64,000 nt of DNA from an uncultured Aquimarina sp. (GTDB lineage Bacteria; Bacteroidota; Bacteroidia; Flavobacteriales; Flavobacteriaceae), in NCBI GenBank assembly GCA_947500545.1, contig CANMSO010000006.1, positions 248,001-312,000 of the forward strand. Direction: 5' to 3'. Both the position numbers and the translations under genes were made by a program. Shown here in pieces: positions 6,841 through 16,008 of this stretch (positions are counted from its first letter, which is position 1; every line of letters starts with the position of its first letter). The notes below the pieces were generated by a model. That model was not told the origin of the DNA. It was given only the letters and a program-made list of their open reading frames with translations, and did not search any database.

Positions 6841-8226
6841 TTATTCCTGAATAAGAATTTTGTATTCCCAAGCTCCAAGATTATGTGGTTCTCGTGGCTT
6901 TACTTCATACGATTCTCCTGAAAGATAATCTTTATAACGACCTGGTAAACTCATATTAAAGCTAACAGGTTCGGCAGTCATATTCGCAACAAAAGCAACT
7001 TGGTTTTTATCTTTTTCTCTAATGAAAGCAAGAACCTTATCATTTTGAGAAGTGGTAATACGTGCATACAAAGCTGCATTTTTCCCCCCGTGTAATGCCG
7101 GGTTAGTGTTTTTAAGCTTTCCTAACTTTTCATACAATGAGAAGAACTTACCTTTCTTTTTTATGATCGTATCCTTTTCAAAAAACAATAAACGTTTATC
7201 CATATCATATTCCTGACCAGAATAAATTAATGGCATACCTGGTGCTAAATAGGAAAGTGCTGCAAACATTTCTTTAGAATCGCCCATTCTTTCCTCTACC
7301 GTACCATTCCATGAGTTTTCATCATGATTAGAGGTGAAGTTCATTAATATATCATCTTTTGCATACATCGTATCTATCTGCACCATTCTTTTGTCCCATT
7401 CCTTTACACTAGCTTTTCCTTTGGCAATATCATTCATTTTATGATGTGTATCCCAGCTATACCCCATATCAAAAGCGCTTTCTAATAGTTCTGGCTTCCA
7501 TCCTTCTGCAAGCATAAATATTGGTTTTATTTTTTTCAGTTCGGCAACGGTAGTATTCCAAAAATCTGTAGGCACCATTCCTGCCACATCACAGCGGAAA
7601 CCATCAACATTTTCTTCTTTTAACCAATACATCATATCATTCTTCATCTGCTCTCGCATTTGTTGATTGTCATAATTAAGATCTGCAACATCGGTCCAAT
7701 CTGTATCTACAGTATGTGTAATATTTCCATCCTTGTCTTTGGTATAATAGTCTGGATGTTCTTTTAACCAAACATGATCCCAACCTGTATGATTTGCAAC
7801 CCAATCCAGAATTACATAAATTCCGTTATCATGTGCTGTTTTAACCAATTCTCTAAAATCTTCAATAGTTCCAAATTCTGGATTTACCTTTGTATAATCT
7901 GATATCGCATAATAGCTTCCTAGAGTTCCTTTACTCTTTGTAGTAGAAATTGGATAAATTGGCATTATCCAAAGAACCTTAACTCCCAATTGTTTAAGAA
8001 TTGGAATATCTTTTGTGAATGCTTTAAACGATCCTTCCTCAGAGTATTGACGAATATTGGCTTCATAGATAACAGCATTTTCCATCATTGCATCACTTAC
8101 TGGAGCTAGCTCTTTTACTTCTTCTTTAATTTCAGTTTTGGTATTGGCTAATGTATTCTCTGTTTTTGTCTTTCCGCATGAAAACAATATTCCCATTACA
8201 ACAAGACTTAAAATTATCTTCTTCAT
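6841..8226 (-). CDS. GH13 alpha-amylase family lipoprotein
   Basis: A 461-residue protein with a lipoprotein signal (MKKIILSLVVMGILFSC, Cys17), so it is probably anchored in an envelope membrane. The GH13 barrel shows DWVANHT (141-147, region I), GFRCD with nucleophile Asp213, LAEGW with acid/base Glu241, and SNHDEN with Asp302, so the catalytic triad is complete. The family hydrolyses or rearranges alpha-1,4-glucans; the exact product is not decided by sequence. It follows the SusA-like gene by 27 bp on the same strand and ends at a hairpin terminator. A short C-terminal beta domain follows the barrel. It probably trims malto-oligosaccharides for the neighbouring transporter. Confidence 0.92.
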   Translation of the reverse strand: MKKIILSLVVMGILFSCGKTKTENTLANTKTEIKEEVKELAPVSDAMMENAVIYEANIRQYSEEGSFKAFTKDIPILKQLGVKVLWIMPIYPISTTKSKGTLGSYYAISDYTKVNPEFGTIEDFRELVKTAHDNGIYVILDWVANHTGWDHVWLKEHPDYYTKDKDGNITHTVDTDWTDVADLNYDNQQMREQMKNDMMYWLKEENVDGFRCDVAGMVPTDFWNTTVAELKKIKPIFMLAEGWKPELLESAFDMGYSWDTHHKMNDIAKGKASVKEWDKRMVQIDTMYAKDDILMNFTSNHDENSWNGTVEERMGDSKEMFAALSYLAPGMPLIYSGQEYDMDKRLLFFEKDTIIKKKGKFFSLYEKLGKLKNTNPALHGGKNAALYARITTSQNDKVLAFIREKDKNQVAFVANMTAEPVSFNMSLPGRYKDYLSGESYEVKPREPHNLGAWEYKILIQE

Positions 8227-8253
8227 TTTATAAAATTATATGTGGTTATTGGT

Positions 8254-10110
8254 TTATTGCAACTCTAATATCATTGATGTTTTTGCAGAAATATTAAAAG
8301 TTTCAGTAACATCAATGTTAGAATCAGTTATGATATCTTTTCCTGTTTTATAGTCTTTTAATCCTTCTTTAAAACGAGAAACATCTAATTTTTGATCTTC
8401 AGTATTATTATTAATAATAACCATTACGCTTTTCTCATCATCATATCTAAAATATACATATACATTATCAAAAGGAATAAACTGTAATAGTTTTCCAGTA
8501 TGAATAACTGGGGTATTTTTTCTCCAGTTAAGTACTTTTTTGGTAAAAGAGTGAAATGCCTCCTGATCACTGGTTCTTCCTTTTTTGGTTCCTGAGGGTA
8601 AAAAAGCACTTTGCTTGTCGTTAGACCATCCCCCGGGAAAATCTCTTCTTATATCACCATCTCCTTTTTTATCGCGATTACCCAGCATTCCAATTTCATC
8701 CCCATAATACATCTGCGGAATCCCACGAGTTGTAAACACTAAAGTCATGGCCATTTTATATTTATTAATATCGCCCTGATATATCTCATTGATACGATTG
8801 GTATCATGATTTCCTGCAAACAATAGAAGATTATTAATATTCGGATATAAAAAGTCATTCGTGAAGTTATCATAGGCCTTGATCATGCCTTTATCCCAAG
8901 CTTTTTCATCTTCATTAAATATAACCATAAGTGCATCATGAAGGGTAAAATCCATTACAGATGGTAAATAGGAATTATAATTATCTAATGCCCCTATTTT
9001 ACTATCCTTTTGCCAATATGCCATCTGGGCTTGATCATGCATCCATACTTCTCCAACAATATTAAAGTTCGGATATTCATCCATAATAGTTTTGGTCCAT
9101 TTGGCTATTCCTTCTTTGTCATTATAGGAATATGTATCTACTCTAAGTCCATCTAAATCTGCATATTCTATCCACCAAATTGCATTTTGGGTGATATAAT
9201 TAAGAAGTAAAGGATTACTTTGATTCATGTCTGGCATTGTGGTATCAAACCAACCATTCATGCAACCTTTGCTATCTACTTTAGAAGCATTGATATCAAA
9301 TTGAGTAGTCATTCTATAGTTACTACGTCTAAAACCTTCTGGCCATTGATGAATCCATTCTTTTGTTGGCAAATCTTTTATCATCCAGTGTTTGGATCCC
9401 CAATGATTGGTCACATAATCCATTATGAGTTTCATATCCAATTTATGCATTTCTGAAGCCAAACGCTTGTAATCTTCATTTGTTCCGTATCGTGGATCAA
9501 TCTTATAAAAATCACTTTGAGCATACGTATGATAAGAAAACTCTGGCTCATTATCTTCTAGCAATGGTGTACTCCATAATGCTGTAGCTCCTAAATCTTT
9601 TAAATAATCCAAATGATCTATCACTCCTTGTATATCACCTCCGTGGCGTCCTCCTGGTTTGCTTCTATCGGCTTTTTCAATGGTGTCTGAGTGAGAATCA
9701 TTATTAGAATCTCCGTTTGCAAATCGATCTGGCATGATTAAATACATCACATCACTACTATCAAACCCTTTTCGCTCTGCAGATTTTTCTTTTCTAGACT
9801 TAAATTCGTAAGGTCTTGAGAACGCAACTGTATCATTTTTTGTAAATCGTATAGAGACTGTCCCTGGTTTTACATCTTTGGTATCAATAGTTATAAAAAT
9901 ATAATTTGGGTTTTCGGTTTTAGTGATATCATTTATAGTAATATCTTCAATTTGAATGTCATACTTGGCAATACCTTTTCCGTAGCACATCAATTGCAAT
10001 TCACTGTGATGCATACCACTCCACCAAAAGGGAGGTTCTATTTTTTCTACCTGCCCGTACGTGTATACAAAAAGGAAACAGGAAAATAAGGTTATTAACT
10101 TGGTTTTCAT
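8254..10110 (-). CDS. SusA-like GH13 neopullulanase/cyclomaltodextrinase
   Basis: A 618-residue periplasmic-type enzyme with a signal peptide (MKTKLITLFSCFLFVYTYG). Residues about 20-105 form an N-terminal beta domain like the cyclomaltodextrinase N-domain, starting with EPPFWWSGMHH. The GH13 barrel follows with MDYVTNHWG (230-238), nucleophile Asp325 in GLRVD, acid/base Glu354 in VGEVW, and Asp436 in GNHDTNR. Such enzymes cut malto-oligosaccharides and pullulan or cyclodextrins in the periplasm. It is the first gene after the terminator that follows GH65, and the GH13 lipoprotein gene comes 27 bp later. I leave the symbol empty because the substrate is unproven, though the resemblance to Bacteroides SusA is clear. 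Confidence 0.92.
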   Translation of the reverse strand: MKTKLITLFSCFLFVYTYGQVEKIEPPFWWSGMHHSELQLMCYGKGIAKYDIQIEDITINDITKTENPNYIFITIDTKDVKPGTVSIRFTKNDTVAFSRPYEFKSRKEKSAERKGFDSSDVMYLIMPDRFANGDSNNDSHSDTIEKADRSKPGGRHGGDIQGVIDHLDYLKDLGATALWSTPLLEDNEPEFSYHTYAQSDFYKIDPRYGTNEDYKRLASEMHKLDMKLIMDYVTNHWGSKHWMIKDLPTKEWIHQWPEGFRRSNYRMTTQFDINASKVDSKGCMNGWFDTTMPDMNQSNPLLLNYITQNAIWWIEYADLDGLRVDTYSYNDKEGIAKWTKTIMDEYPNFNIVGEVWMHDQAQMAYWQKDSKIGALDNYNSYLPSVMDFTLHDALMVIFNEDEKAWDKGMIKAYDNFTNDFLYPNINNLLLFAGNHDTNRINEIYQGDINKYKMAMTLVFTTRGIPQMYYGDEIGMLGNRDKKGDGDIRRDFPGGWSNDKQSAFLPSGTKKGRTSDQEAFHSFTKKVLNWRKNTPVIHTGKLLQFIPFDNVYVYFRYDDEKSVMVIINNNTEDQKLDVSRFKEGLKDYKTGKDIITDSNIDVTETFNISAKTSMILELQ

Positions 10111-10161
10111 TTTTTTTGCTTTATCTAGATAAAATGTTTGTGTAATTCTTCATAGAAATAA

Positions 10162-10191
10162 ATACCCCAAAAACAAAAGCCTTCGGGGTAT
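10162..10191 (-). terminator. Terminator after the GH65 gene
   Basis: ATACCCC (10162-10168) pairs with GGGGTAT (10185-10191) around a 16-nt loop, with TTATTTC following on the minus strand. It separates the transporter-phosphorylase unit from the GH13 pair; partial read-through is possible. Confidence 0.62.
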
Positions 10192-10215
10192 ATTAATTTT
10201 AGTCAATGCTATTGG

Positions 10216-12522
10216 TTAAACAGTTATTAAACTATCCGGAGAAATTTTAAACTCCTTACCGCCTACATATATTACAAGTTCCTGATCTCCTTCTAAATTG
10301 AATGAAGTTCCTTCTTGAGAGACATTAACTTTTAAAATTTGATTTCTGAAATTCACATTAAAAGTATATCCTTTCCATTCTTTTGGGATTCTAGGCTCAA
10401 ATGATAACCTATCATTCTTGATTCGAAGCCCGCCAAACCCTTCAACAATACTCATCCAAGTACCTGCCATACTTGTGATATGTAATCCTTCTTCTACTTC
10501 TTTATTATAATCATCAAGATCCAATCTTGAAGTTCTTAAATAAAAGGTATATGCTTGATCCATTCTATCCAATGTTGCCGCCTGGATACTATGAACACAA
10601 GGTGAAAGAGAAGATTCATGAACAGTAAAAGGTTCATAGAAATCAAAATGCCTGGCTAATTCTTCTTTTGTAAATTGATCCTCAAACATGTAAAAACCTT
10701 GCAATGTATCTGCTTGTTTGATATAAGGGGAGCGCAGTATTCTATCCCAGCTCCACTTTTGATTAATTGGTCTTTGAGACTTATCCAAATCTTCTACTGA
10801 AATCAATTCTTTATCCAGGAACCCGTCTTGTTGCAAGTATACCTGATGTTTTTCAGAGTAAGGGAAATACATTTTCTCAGCAACTTTGGCCATTGCATCA
10901 ATCTCTTCCTGATGCAAGTTCACCTTTTCAATAATTCTCTTATGATCGTTACTATATTCTGCTTTTACCTTATTGATATTTTCAATACAATATTCTATAC
11001 ACCACTTAGCCAAATAATTCGTGTACCAATTATTGTTAATATTATTTTCATATTCATTAGGGCCTGTTACTCCTAAAATTACGTATTGATCCTTGTCTGT
11101 AGAAAACGTAGCTCGTTGGTGCCAGAAACGTGCTATAGCAATCATCACTTCCAATCCTTTTTCTGGAATATAACTATAATCACCGGTGTATCTAACATAA
11201 TTATAAATTGCAAATGTCATTGCTCCGTTACGATGTATTTCCTCAAAAGTTATTTCCCACTCATTATGACATTCTTCACCATTCATGGTTACCATTGGGT
11301 ACAACGCCGCTCCATTAGTAAAGCCAAGCTTTTCTGCATTCTCAATCGCTTTATCCAGATGATGATAACGATAGGTTAATAGGTTACGAGCAACAATCTG
11401 ATCTTTGGTCGCCATGTAGAACGGGATACAATATGCTTCGGTATCCCAATAAGTACTTCCTCCATATTTCTCACCTGTAAACCCTTTTGGACCAATATTA
11501 AGTCTTGCATCTTTACCAAGATATGTTTGATTTAATTGAAAAATATTAAATCGAATCCCTTGTTGTGCTTTTACATCTCCTTCGATAGCTATATCGGCCA
11601 TCTCCCAAATTTTGGACCATGCTTTCTTTTGCAAATCTAATAATGCATCAAAACCAGACTCTGAAGCTTGTTTAAGTACAGCAGTACTTGCAGAGGCCAA
11701 GTCTTCTTTTTTATGATTAAGAGATACCGTATATCCTCCAAACTTTACAATACTTGCCGTTTGGCCTTTAGAAACATCAACGGCATAGTTTAATTTTACA
11801 TAGTTACTATTAGTTTCTACTTTAGGATAAATGTCTTTTGGATCATTTTCAACAAATATTTGATTTAACATACCTGTACAAGTATGAAACTCTGTCTTCA
11901 TTGTTTTAGATAAAATCTGCGCAGAATTTCCTTTGTGAGATAAATCGTAAGTATCCCAGAATTTATCATCCCAATTGGTATCTTCATTAGTAATTCCAGA
12001 ATCAAGGTAAGGGGTAAAAGTTACTGTAGCATCTTGATTTACAGGAGTTACTTCATATTTAATTGCTCCTACTTCATCCAAATCTAAACTAAGGAACCGT
12101 GTAGATTTTACAGAAACCTCAATATTATTCAATAAGATTACCGTAAAAGAACGTTGATACCAACCTTCTTTCATGTTTAGCTCTCTTCTGAAATTAACAA
12201 CTGATTTACATCTATATAAATCCAGCTTTTCTCCGTTAATTTCAACATTAATTCCTATCCAGTTTGGAGCATTAAGCACTTTGGCAAAATACTCTGGATA
12301 TCCATTTTTCCACCAACCTACTCTAGTTTTATCTGGGTAATAAACCCCTGCTATATAACTTCCTTGAAAAGTAGGACCAGAATATGCTTCTTCAAAATTA
12401 GCTCTCTGTCCCATTGCTCCATTACCTATACTAAAAAGGCTCTCTGAGGATTTAACTCTTTCTACATCAAATCCTTCTTCAATAATTGACCAGTTATCTG
12501 GTTTTATATAATCCTGATTCAT
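10216..12522 (-). CDS. GH65 maltose phosphorylase
   Basis: A 768-residue cytoplasmic protein with no signal peptide. The GH65 layout is visible: an N-terminal beta-sandwich (SIGNGAMGQRANFEE, residues 31-45), an (alpha/alpha)6 barrel with GGSTYWDTEAYCIPF (354-368), the catalytic-acid region ECHNEWEITFEEIHRNG (about 417-433), and a C-terminal beta domain. GH65 phosphorylases split alpha-glucosides with phosphate; maltose gives glucose plus beta-glucose-1-phosphate. Maltose is the likeliest substrate because beta-phosphoglucomutase lies 8 bp upstream and a maltose-type transporter before it. Kojibiose or trehalose phosphorylase are alternatives within the family. It is the last gene of a three-gene unit ending at a hairpin. 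Confidence 0.93.
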   Translation of the reverse strand: MNQDYIKPDNWSIIEEGFDVERVKSSESLFSIGNGAMGQRANFEEAYSGPTFQGSYIAGVYYPDKTRVGWWKNGYPEYFAKVLNAPNWIGINVEINGEKLDLYRCKSVVNFRRELNMKEGWYQRSFTVILLNNIEVSVKSTRFLSLDLDEVGAIKYEVTPVNQDATVTFTPYLDSGITNEDTNWDDKFWDTYDLSHKGNSAQILSKTMKTEFHTCTGMLNQIFVENDPKDIYPKVETNSNYVKLNYAVDVSKGQTASIVKFGGYTVSLNHKKEDLASASTAVLKQASESGFDALLDLQKKAWSKIWEMADIAIEGDVKAQQGIRFNIFQLNQTYLGKDARLNIGPKGFTGEKYGGSTYWDTEAYCIPFYMATKDQIVARNLLTYRYHHLDKAIENAEKLGFTNGAALYPMVTMNGEECHNEWEITFEEIHRNGAMTFAIYNYVRYTGDYSYIPEKGLEVMIAIARFWHQRATFSTDKDQYVILGVTGPNEYENNINNNWYTNYLAKWCIEYCIENINKVKAEYSNDHKRIIEKVNLHQEEIDAMAKVAEKMYFPYSEKHQVYLQQDGFLDKELISVEDLDKSQRPINQKWSWDRILRSPYIKQADTLQGFYMFEDQFTKEELARHFDFYEPFTVHESSLSPCVHSIQAATLDRMDQAYTFYLRTSRLDLDDYNKEVEEGLHITSMAGTWMSIVEGFGGLRIKNDRLSFEPRIPKEWKGYTFNVNFRNQILKVNVSQEGTSFNLEGDQELVIYVGGKEFKISPDSLITV

Positions 12523-12529
12523 CGTATTG

Positions 12530-13192
12530 TCATACTTTTTTGGCCGAAACCAAATTATTTATAAACTCTTCTTTTATTTCTGTAAAATCACTAAAAATGT
12601 AATCTGCTTCATGTAATACCTTAGGATCACCTATTCCTATACTTATCATATTGGCTATATTAGCTGCCTGAATTCCTGCCACTGAGTCTTCAAATACGAC
12701 ACAGTTTTCTGGTAAAATACCTAGCTCTTTTGCCCCTATTAGAAATACTTCTGGGTCGGGTTTTGCTTTAGACACATTAGTTCCATCTACAATAGCCTGA
12801 AACTTATCTGCTAGCCGGACCTTATCCAAAATCACTCTGGCATTTTTACTAGCAGAACCCAAAGCTATAGCTTGTTCTTTTGAAATTAAACTATCCAAAA
12901 CTCTAGGTACATCAGGTAAAATTTCTGAAGTATCCATTTTTGAGATATACACAAGGTATTCTTCGTTTTTTTTAGTCATTAATCTGGTAAATTCTTCTTC
13001 TGAAATGGTTTTGTTTCCCCATTCTAATATTTTTTCTAAAGATCGTACTCGGCTAACTCCTTTTAGTTGTTCATTTTGTTCTTCAGAAAAAGAAATACCT
13101 AAACTATTGGCAAGATTTTGCCAGGCTAAAAAATGATATTTTGCAGTATCAACAATAACACCATCTAGATCAAATATAAATGCTTTCTTCAT
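12530..13192 (-). CDS. pgmB: Beta-phosphoglucomutase (HAD superfamily)
   Basis: A 220-residue HAD-fold enzyme. Motif I is FDLDGVIVDT with nucleophile Asp8 and acid/base Asp10. A helical cap follows with LKGVSRVRSLE, matching the beta-PGM substrate loop. Motif II Ser lies in LGSASKNA, and motifs III/IV are visible as KAKPDPEVF and VFEDSVAGIQAA. It converts beta-glucose-1-phosphate to glucose-6-phosphate in the cytoplasm and so completes the phosphorolytic maltose route with the GH65 enzyme. Its start overlaps the transporter stop by one base and its stop is 8 bp from the GH65 start, which points to translational coupling in one operon. Confidence 0.95.
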   Translation of the reverse strand: MKKAFIFDLDGVIVDTAKYHFLAWQNLANSLGISFSEEQNEQLKGVSRVRSLEKILEWGNKTISEEEFTRLMTKKNEEYLVYISKMDTSEILPDVPRVLDSLISKEQAIALGSASKNARVILDKVRLADKFQAIVDGTNVSKAKPDPEVFLIGAKELGILPENCVVFEDSVAGIQAANIANMISIGIGDPKVLHEADYIFSDFTEIKEEFINNLVSAKKV

Positions 13193-14574
13193 TATTCTGC
13201 TACTTCTTTTGGGTTATAAGTTATTGCATCCCTGTTTGTAATCAACAAGTTACAAAAACCAGCTATTATTAAACTTATTCCTGCCACTATCATTGCATTG
13301 ATTGTTTGATCACCTATAAGCTTATAAGCAAAATTAATACCTCCTATCGCTGCAATAATCTGAGGTATTACAATAAACATATTGAATATCCCCATAATCA
13401 CTCCCATTTTCTTGGGATCTACTGAGCTTGAAAGCATGGCGTATGGCATAGATAATATACTTCCCCATGCAAAACCCACCAATGTAAATGAAAAAGTTAA
13501 CCATTCTGGTGAAGGAATAAAATACATAGATATAAAACCTATACCTCCTAAAACTAATGATCCAAGATGCACTAATTTTCTATTAATTCTTTTCCTAGAA
13601 GTATAAAAAGTTAATATTAAAGCAAAAGCCATTGATGACAAACCATAAATACCCATATACCTACCTACATCATTAGAAGATTTTTGAAAAGCAGTGCTTG
13701 CCTCCTTAAAAGCTGCTGCAGATTCAGGAATATTCATGTTATATGCTGACTCTATCGGCACAGGGGTTTTAAATACATGCTCTGTAAGTGCGGGGTTTGC
13801 TAGACTCCACATGGTAAAAAATGCAAACCAACTAAAAAACTGTATTAATCCCAGTTTCTTCATTGTTAGTGGCATACTCCCTATATTATTTAAAATATCA
13901 GGAATAAATTGATTCTTTTTCTTTTTCTCTCTTTCAAATTCTTCCATATCCTCAGGAGGATATTCAGTGGTTTTAAAAACTGTATAAAGAATACTTGCAA
14001 GAAAAACAACTCCCCCGATTGCAAAAGCAACCTTTACTGACATAGGAACAACCCCTGTAGGTGCAGAATCACTTACACCCATTTGAGAAACCGCCCATGG
14101 TAAGTTGCTTGCAACCCATGTTCCTATCCCTATTATTAATGTTTGTGTTACAAATCCATAAGACCGTTGAGATTCTGGAAGCTTATCTGCTACCAATGCT
14201 CTAAAAGGTTCCATAGAAATATTAATAGATGCATCTAGAATCCATAAAAACCCAGCTGCAACCCATAGAACTGGAGAATGAGGTACTAAAAATAAAGCAA
14301 TAGAACTTAAAATTGCGCCAATTAAAAAGTAAGGTCTACGACGACCCCACCTTGGACTCCAGGTTCTATCACTAAGATAACCTATAATAGGTTGTACCAG
14401 TAATCCAGTCAAAGGAGCTGCAATCCATAATAAAGGTATTGCATCTTTTTCTGCACCTAAGGTTTGAAAAATTCTAGACATAAATCCGCCTTGCAATGCA
14501 AAACCGAATTGAATTCCTAGAAAACCGAAACTCATGTTCCAAATTTCCCAGAAACTTAGCTTACGCTTGTTCAT
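13192..14574 (-). CDS. MFS sugar transporter, SLC45/maltose type
   Basis: A 460-residue membrane protein with about 12 hydrophobic segments. The MFS loop 2-3 signature is visible as GYLSDRTWSPRWGRRRPYF (residues 64-82), and the start LSFWEIWNMSFGFLGIQFGFALQ is typical of the glycoside-pentoside-hexuronide/SLC45-like sugar carriers of Bacteroidota. It probably carries maltose or malto-oligosaccharide across the inner membrane by proton symport. It heads the transporter-pgmB-GH65 unit. The gap upstream, between it and lacI, holds a perfect -7 box, an 18-bp repeat and a 22-bp palindrome, so it is probably under LacI control (inference). Confidence 0.92.
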   Translation of the reverse strand: MNKRKLSFWEIWNMSFGFLGIQFGFALQGGFMSRIFQTLGAEKDAIPLLWIAAPLTGLLVQPIIGYLSDRTWSPRWGRRRPYFLIGAILSSIALFLVPHSPVLWVAAGFLWILDASINISMEPFRALVADKLPESQRSYGFVTQTLIIGIGTWVASNLPWAVSQMGVSDSAPTGVVPMSVKVAFAIGGVVFLASILYTVFKTTEYPPEDMEEFEREKKKKNQFIPDILNNIGSMPLTMKKLGLIQFFSWFAFFTMWSLANPALTEHVFKTPVPIESAYNMNIPESAAAFKEASTAFQKSSNDVGRYMGIYGLSSMAFALILTFYTSRKRINRKLVHLGSLVLGGIGFISMYFIPSPEWLTFSFTLVGFAWGSILSMPYAMLSSSVDPKKMGVIMGIFNMFIVIPQIIAAIGGINFAYKLIGDQTINAMIVAGISLIIAGFCNLLITNRDAITYNPKEVAE

Positions 14575-14592
14575 TAAGTAAATTTTTTGAAA

Positions 14593-14623
14593 TTACTATG
14601 ATAAGCGCGTACACTTATCAAAA
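14593..14623 (-). promoter_or_regulatory. Candidate operator before the maltose transporter gene
   Basis: It contains TGATAAG (14599-14605) and CTTATCA (14614-14620), perfect 7-bp arms separated by 8 nt (CGCGTACA). Read on the minus strand, the 31-base block matches 15776-15806 at 23 of 31 positions. It ends 18 nt before the transporter start codon. It is likely a binding site for the LacI-family protein encoded next to it (inference). Confidence 0.6.
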
Positions 14624-14637
14624 CTTATTTATTTAGT

Positions 14638-14655
14638 AGAAAGTGAAAATATAAG
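14638..14655. repeat. 18-bp exact repeat, copy 1
   Basis: AGAAAGTGAAAATATAAG on the plus strand, identical to 15991-16008. It lies between the candidate -7 box and the candidate operator of the transporter unit, just downstream of the expected transcription start. Confidence 0.7.
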
Positions 14656-14668
14656 TTTTGACTGGGGC

Positions 14669-14676
14669 CAAAGATA
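14669..14676 (-). promoter_or_regulatory. -7 box for the transporter-pgmB-GH65 unit
   Basis: TATCTTTG on the minus strand is a perfect TAnnTTTG. It lies 26 nt after the lacI stop and 94 nt before the transporter ATG, so the unit can be transcribed apart from lacI. No TTG lies at the usual 19-nt spacing. Confidence 0.5.
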
Positions 14677-14702
14677 TTATAATTTTTTAATTAAAAAGAT
14701 CA

Positions 14703-15731
14703 CTACTTAGTTTTTTTTGCAGATTGTCTTTGAATTAAGCTGGTATCAATAATAACTGTTCTATATTCCTCAGTAGCAGCTTCATCACCTTCTAATTTAT
14801 CAATTAAAAGTTTTGCTGCTCTGACCCCCATATCTTCTCCGTGTTGACTAATTGTTGTTAAACTTGGTATAAAGTGTTTAGATAAAATCCCATCTGTAAA
14901 ACCTATAATGGCAATATCATCTGGCACCTTCTTGCCTTGATTATTTAAAACTTTTACAGCAGTAACGGCAAACAATTCATTTACGGCAAAAACGGCATCA
15001 ATATCTTTATCCTTAAGAAAATCTGAAATTTCTGATTCACAGTTATCAATATCTTCTATTTTCAATATAAGATCTTCTCTTTCGGGAACATCATAAGCCC
15101 TCAACGCCCTTAAATAACCATTTGTTCTTAGTTTTCCAACACTAATATAATCTACAGTAGTAAGGATAGCAATTCTCTTACATCCAATAGATAGCAAATG
15201 ATTTGTAGCTGTTTGCGCTCCTTTAGAATCATCTATAATTACCTTGTCACATACTACTTCATCTATAATTCTATCAAAAAGAACAACGGGCATACCCTGG
15301 CTCATGGTTTCTTCAATATGATGATAATCTTTTTTAAGTTGAGTTTCCTTGGCAACAGAAAGAATAAACCCATCTGCACTACCACTTGCAAGCATTTCTA
15401 AGTTAATTACTTCTTTATCAAAAGAGTTATTAGAAGAACAGATAATTACATTATAACCTTTTTCATTAGCTACCTTCTCTACCCCACCAATTACTGTAGT
15501 AAAGAAATGATGAACAATTTCGGGGATAATAACGCCAATGGTCTTTGTTTTTCTATTCTTAAGGCTTAACGCTATGTTATTAGGCTTATAATTATACAAT
15601 TTAGCGAAAGCTTTTACCTTTTGTCGAGTGTCTAAACTTATCTCTACACTATCTTTTAATGCCTTTGATACCGTAGAAATGGAAACATCCAGCTCTTTTG
15701 CAATTTGTTTTAAGGTAACTTTTTGTTTCAT
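14703..15731 (-). CDS. LacI-family transcriptional regulator of the maltose locus
   Basis: A 342-residue regulator. An N-terminal LacI helix-turn-helix is visible (VTLKQIAKELDVSISTVSKAL, residues 5-25) with the hinge region near residue 50-60, followed by a periplasmic-binding-protein-like effector domain (TKTIGVIIPEIVHHFF onward to residue 335). It probably senses maltose or a maltose-derived sugar and controls both arms of the locus that flank it: the transporter unit downstream and susC divergently upstream. Both flanking gaps share two separate repeats, which supports this. Start ATG 15731 gives MKQKVTLKQIA, normal for the family. Ligand and sign of regulation are not shown by the sequence. 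Confidence 0.93.
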   Translation of the reverse strand: MKQKVTLKQIAKELDVSISTVSKALKDSVEISLDTRQKVKAFAKLYNYKPNNIALSLKNRKTKTIGVIIPEIVHHFFTTVIGGVEKVANEKGYNVIICSSNNSFDKEVINLEMLASGSADGFILSVAKETQLKKDYHHIEETMSQGMPVVLFDRIIDEVVCDKVIIDDSKGAQTATNHLLSIGCKRIAILTTVDYISVGKLRTNGYLRALRAYDVPEREDLILKIEDIDNCESEISDFLKDKDIDAVFAVNELFAVTAVKVLNNQGKKVPDDIAIIGFTDGILSKHFIPSLTTISQHGEDMGVRAAKLLIDKLEGDEAATEEYRTVIIDTSLIQRQSAKKTK

Positions 15732-15775
15732 CTATTTTTATATTGAATTATAACTACAAAAATTACGAGTAATCA

Positions 15776-15806
15776 TTTTGATAAGCGTCAACGCAATTCA
15801 TAGCAA
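15776..15806 (+). promoter_or_regulatory. Candidate operator upstream of lacI, diverged copy
   Basis: It starts TTTTGATAAGCG and ends CATAGCAA. It matches the minus-strand block at 14593-14623 at 23 of 31 positions, but its right arm has lost the TTATCA half. It starts 45 bp before the lacI start codon, so autoregulation is possible. Confidence 0.5.
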
Positions 15807-15920
15807 CTTATTTTATCCCTTAGTTTTTTTATCTAAACGTTAATATTTGCCGCGAAAATATATCATATGACCACAATTCCACTTAAAATTTTAACGAAAT
15901 TTTAAAAGTTTTCCACACGC

Positions 15921-15931
15921 AAACGTTTTCG
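15921..15931. promoter_or_regulatory. AAACGTTTTCG motif shared with the pfkA promoter region
   Basis: The same 11 bases occur at 6643-6653 upstream of pfkA. A related TAAACGTTAA lies at 15834-15843. It is a candidate site for a LacI-type regulator with a central CG. Confidence 0.4.
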
Positions 15932-15990
15932 TAAGGTTTCGACTACACCTCTTTCAAAATTTAACATAAAATTTACATACATTGGTTGTC

Positions 15991-16008
15991 AGAAAGTGAA
16001 AATATAAG
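15991..16008. repeat. 18-bp exact repeat, copy 2
   Basis: AGAAAGTGAAAATATAAG, identical to 14638-14655 and in the same strand orientation. It lies 31 bp before the susC ATG and directly after the best -7 candidate for susC. Confidence 0.7.
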
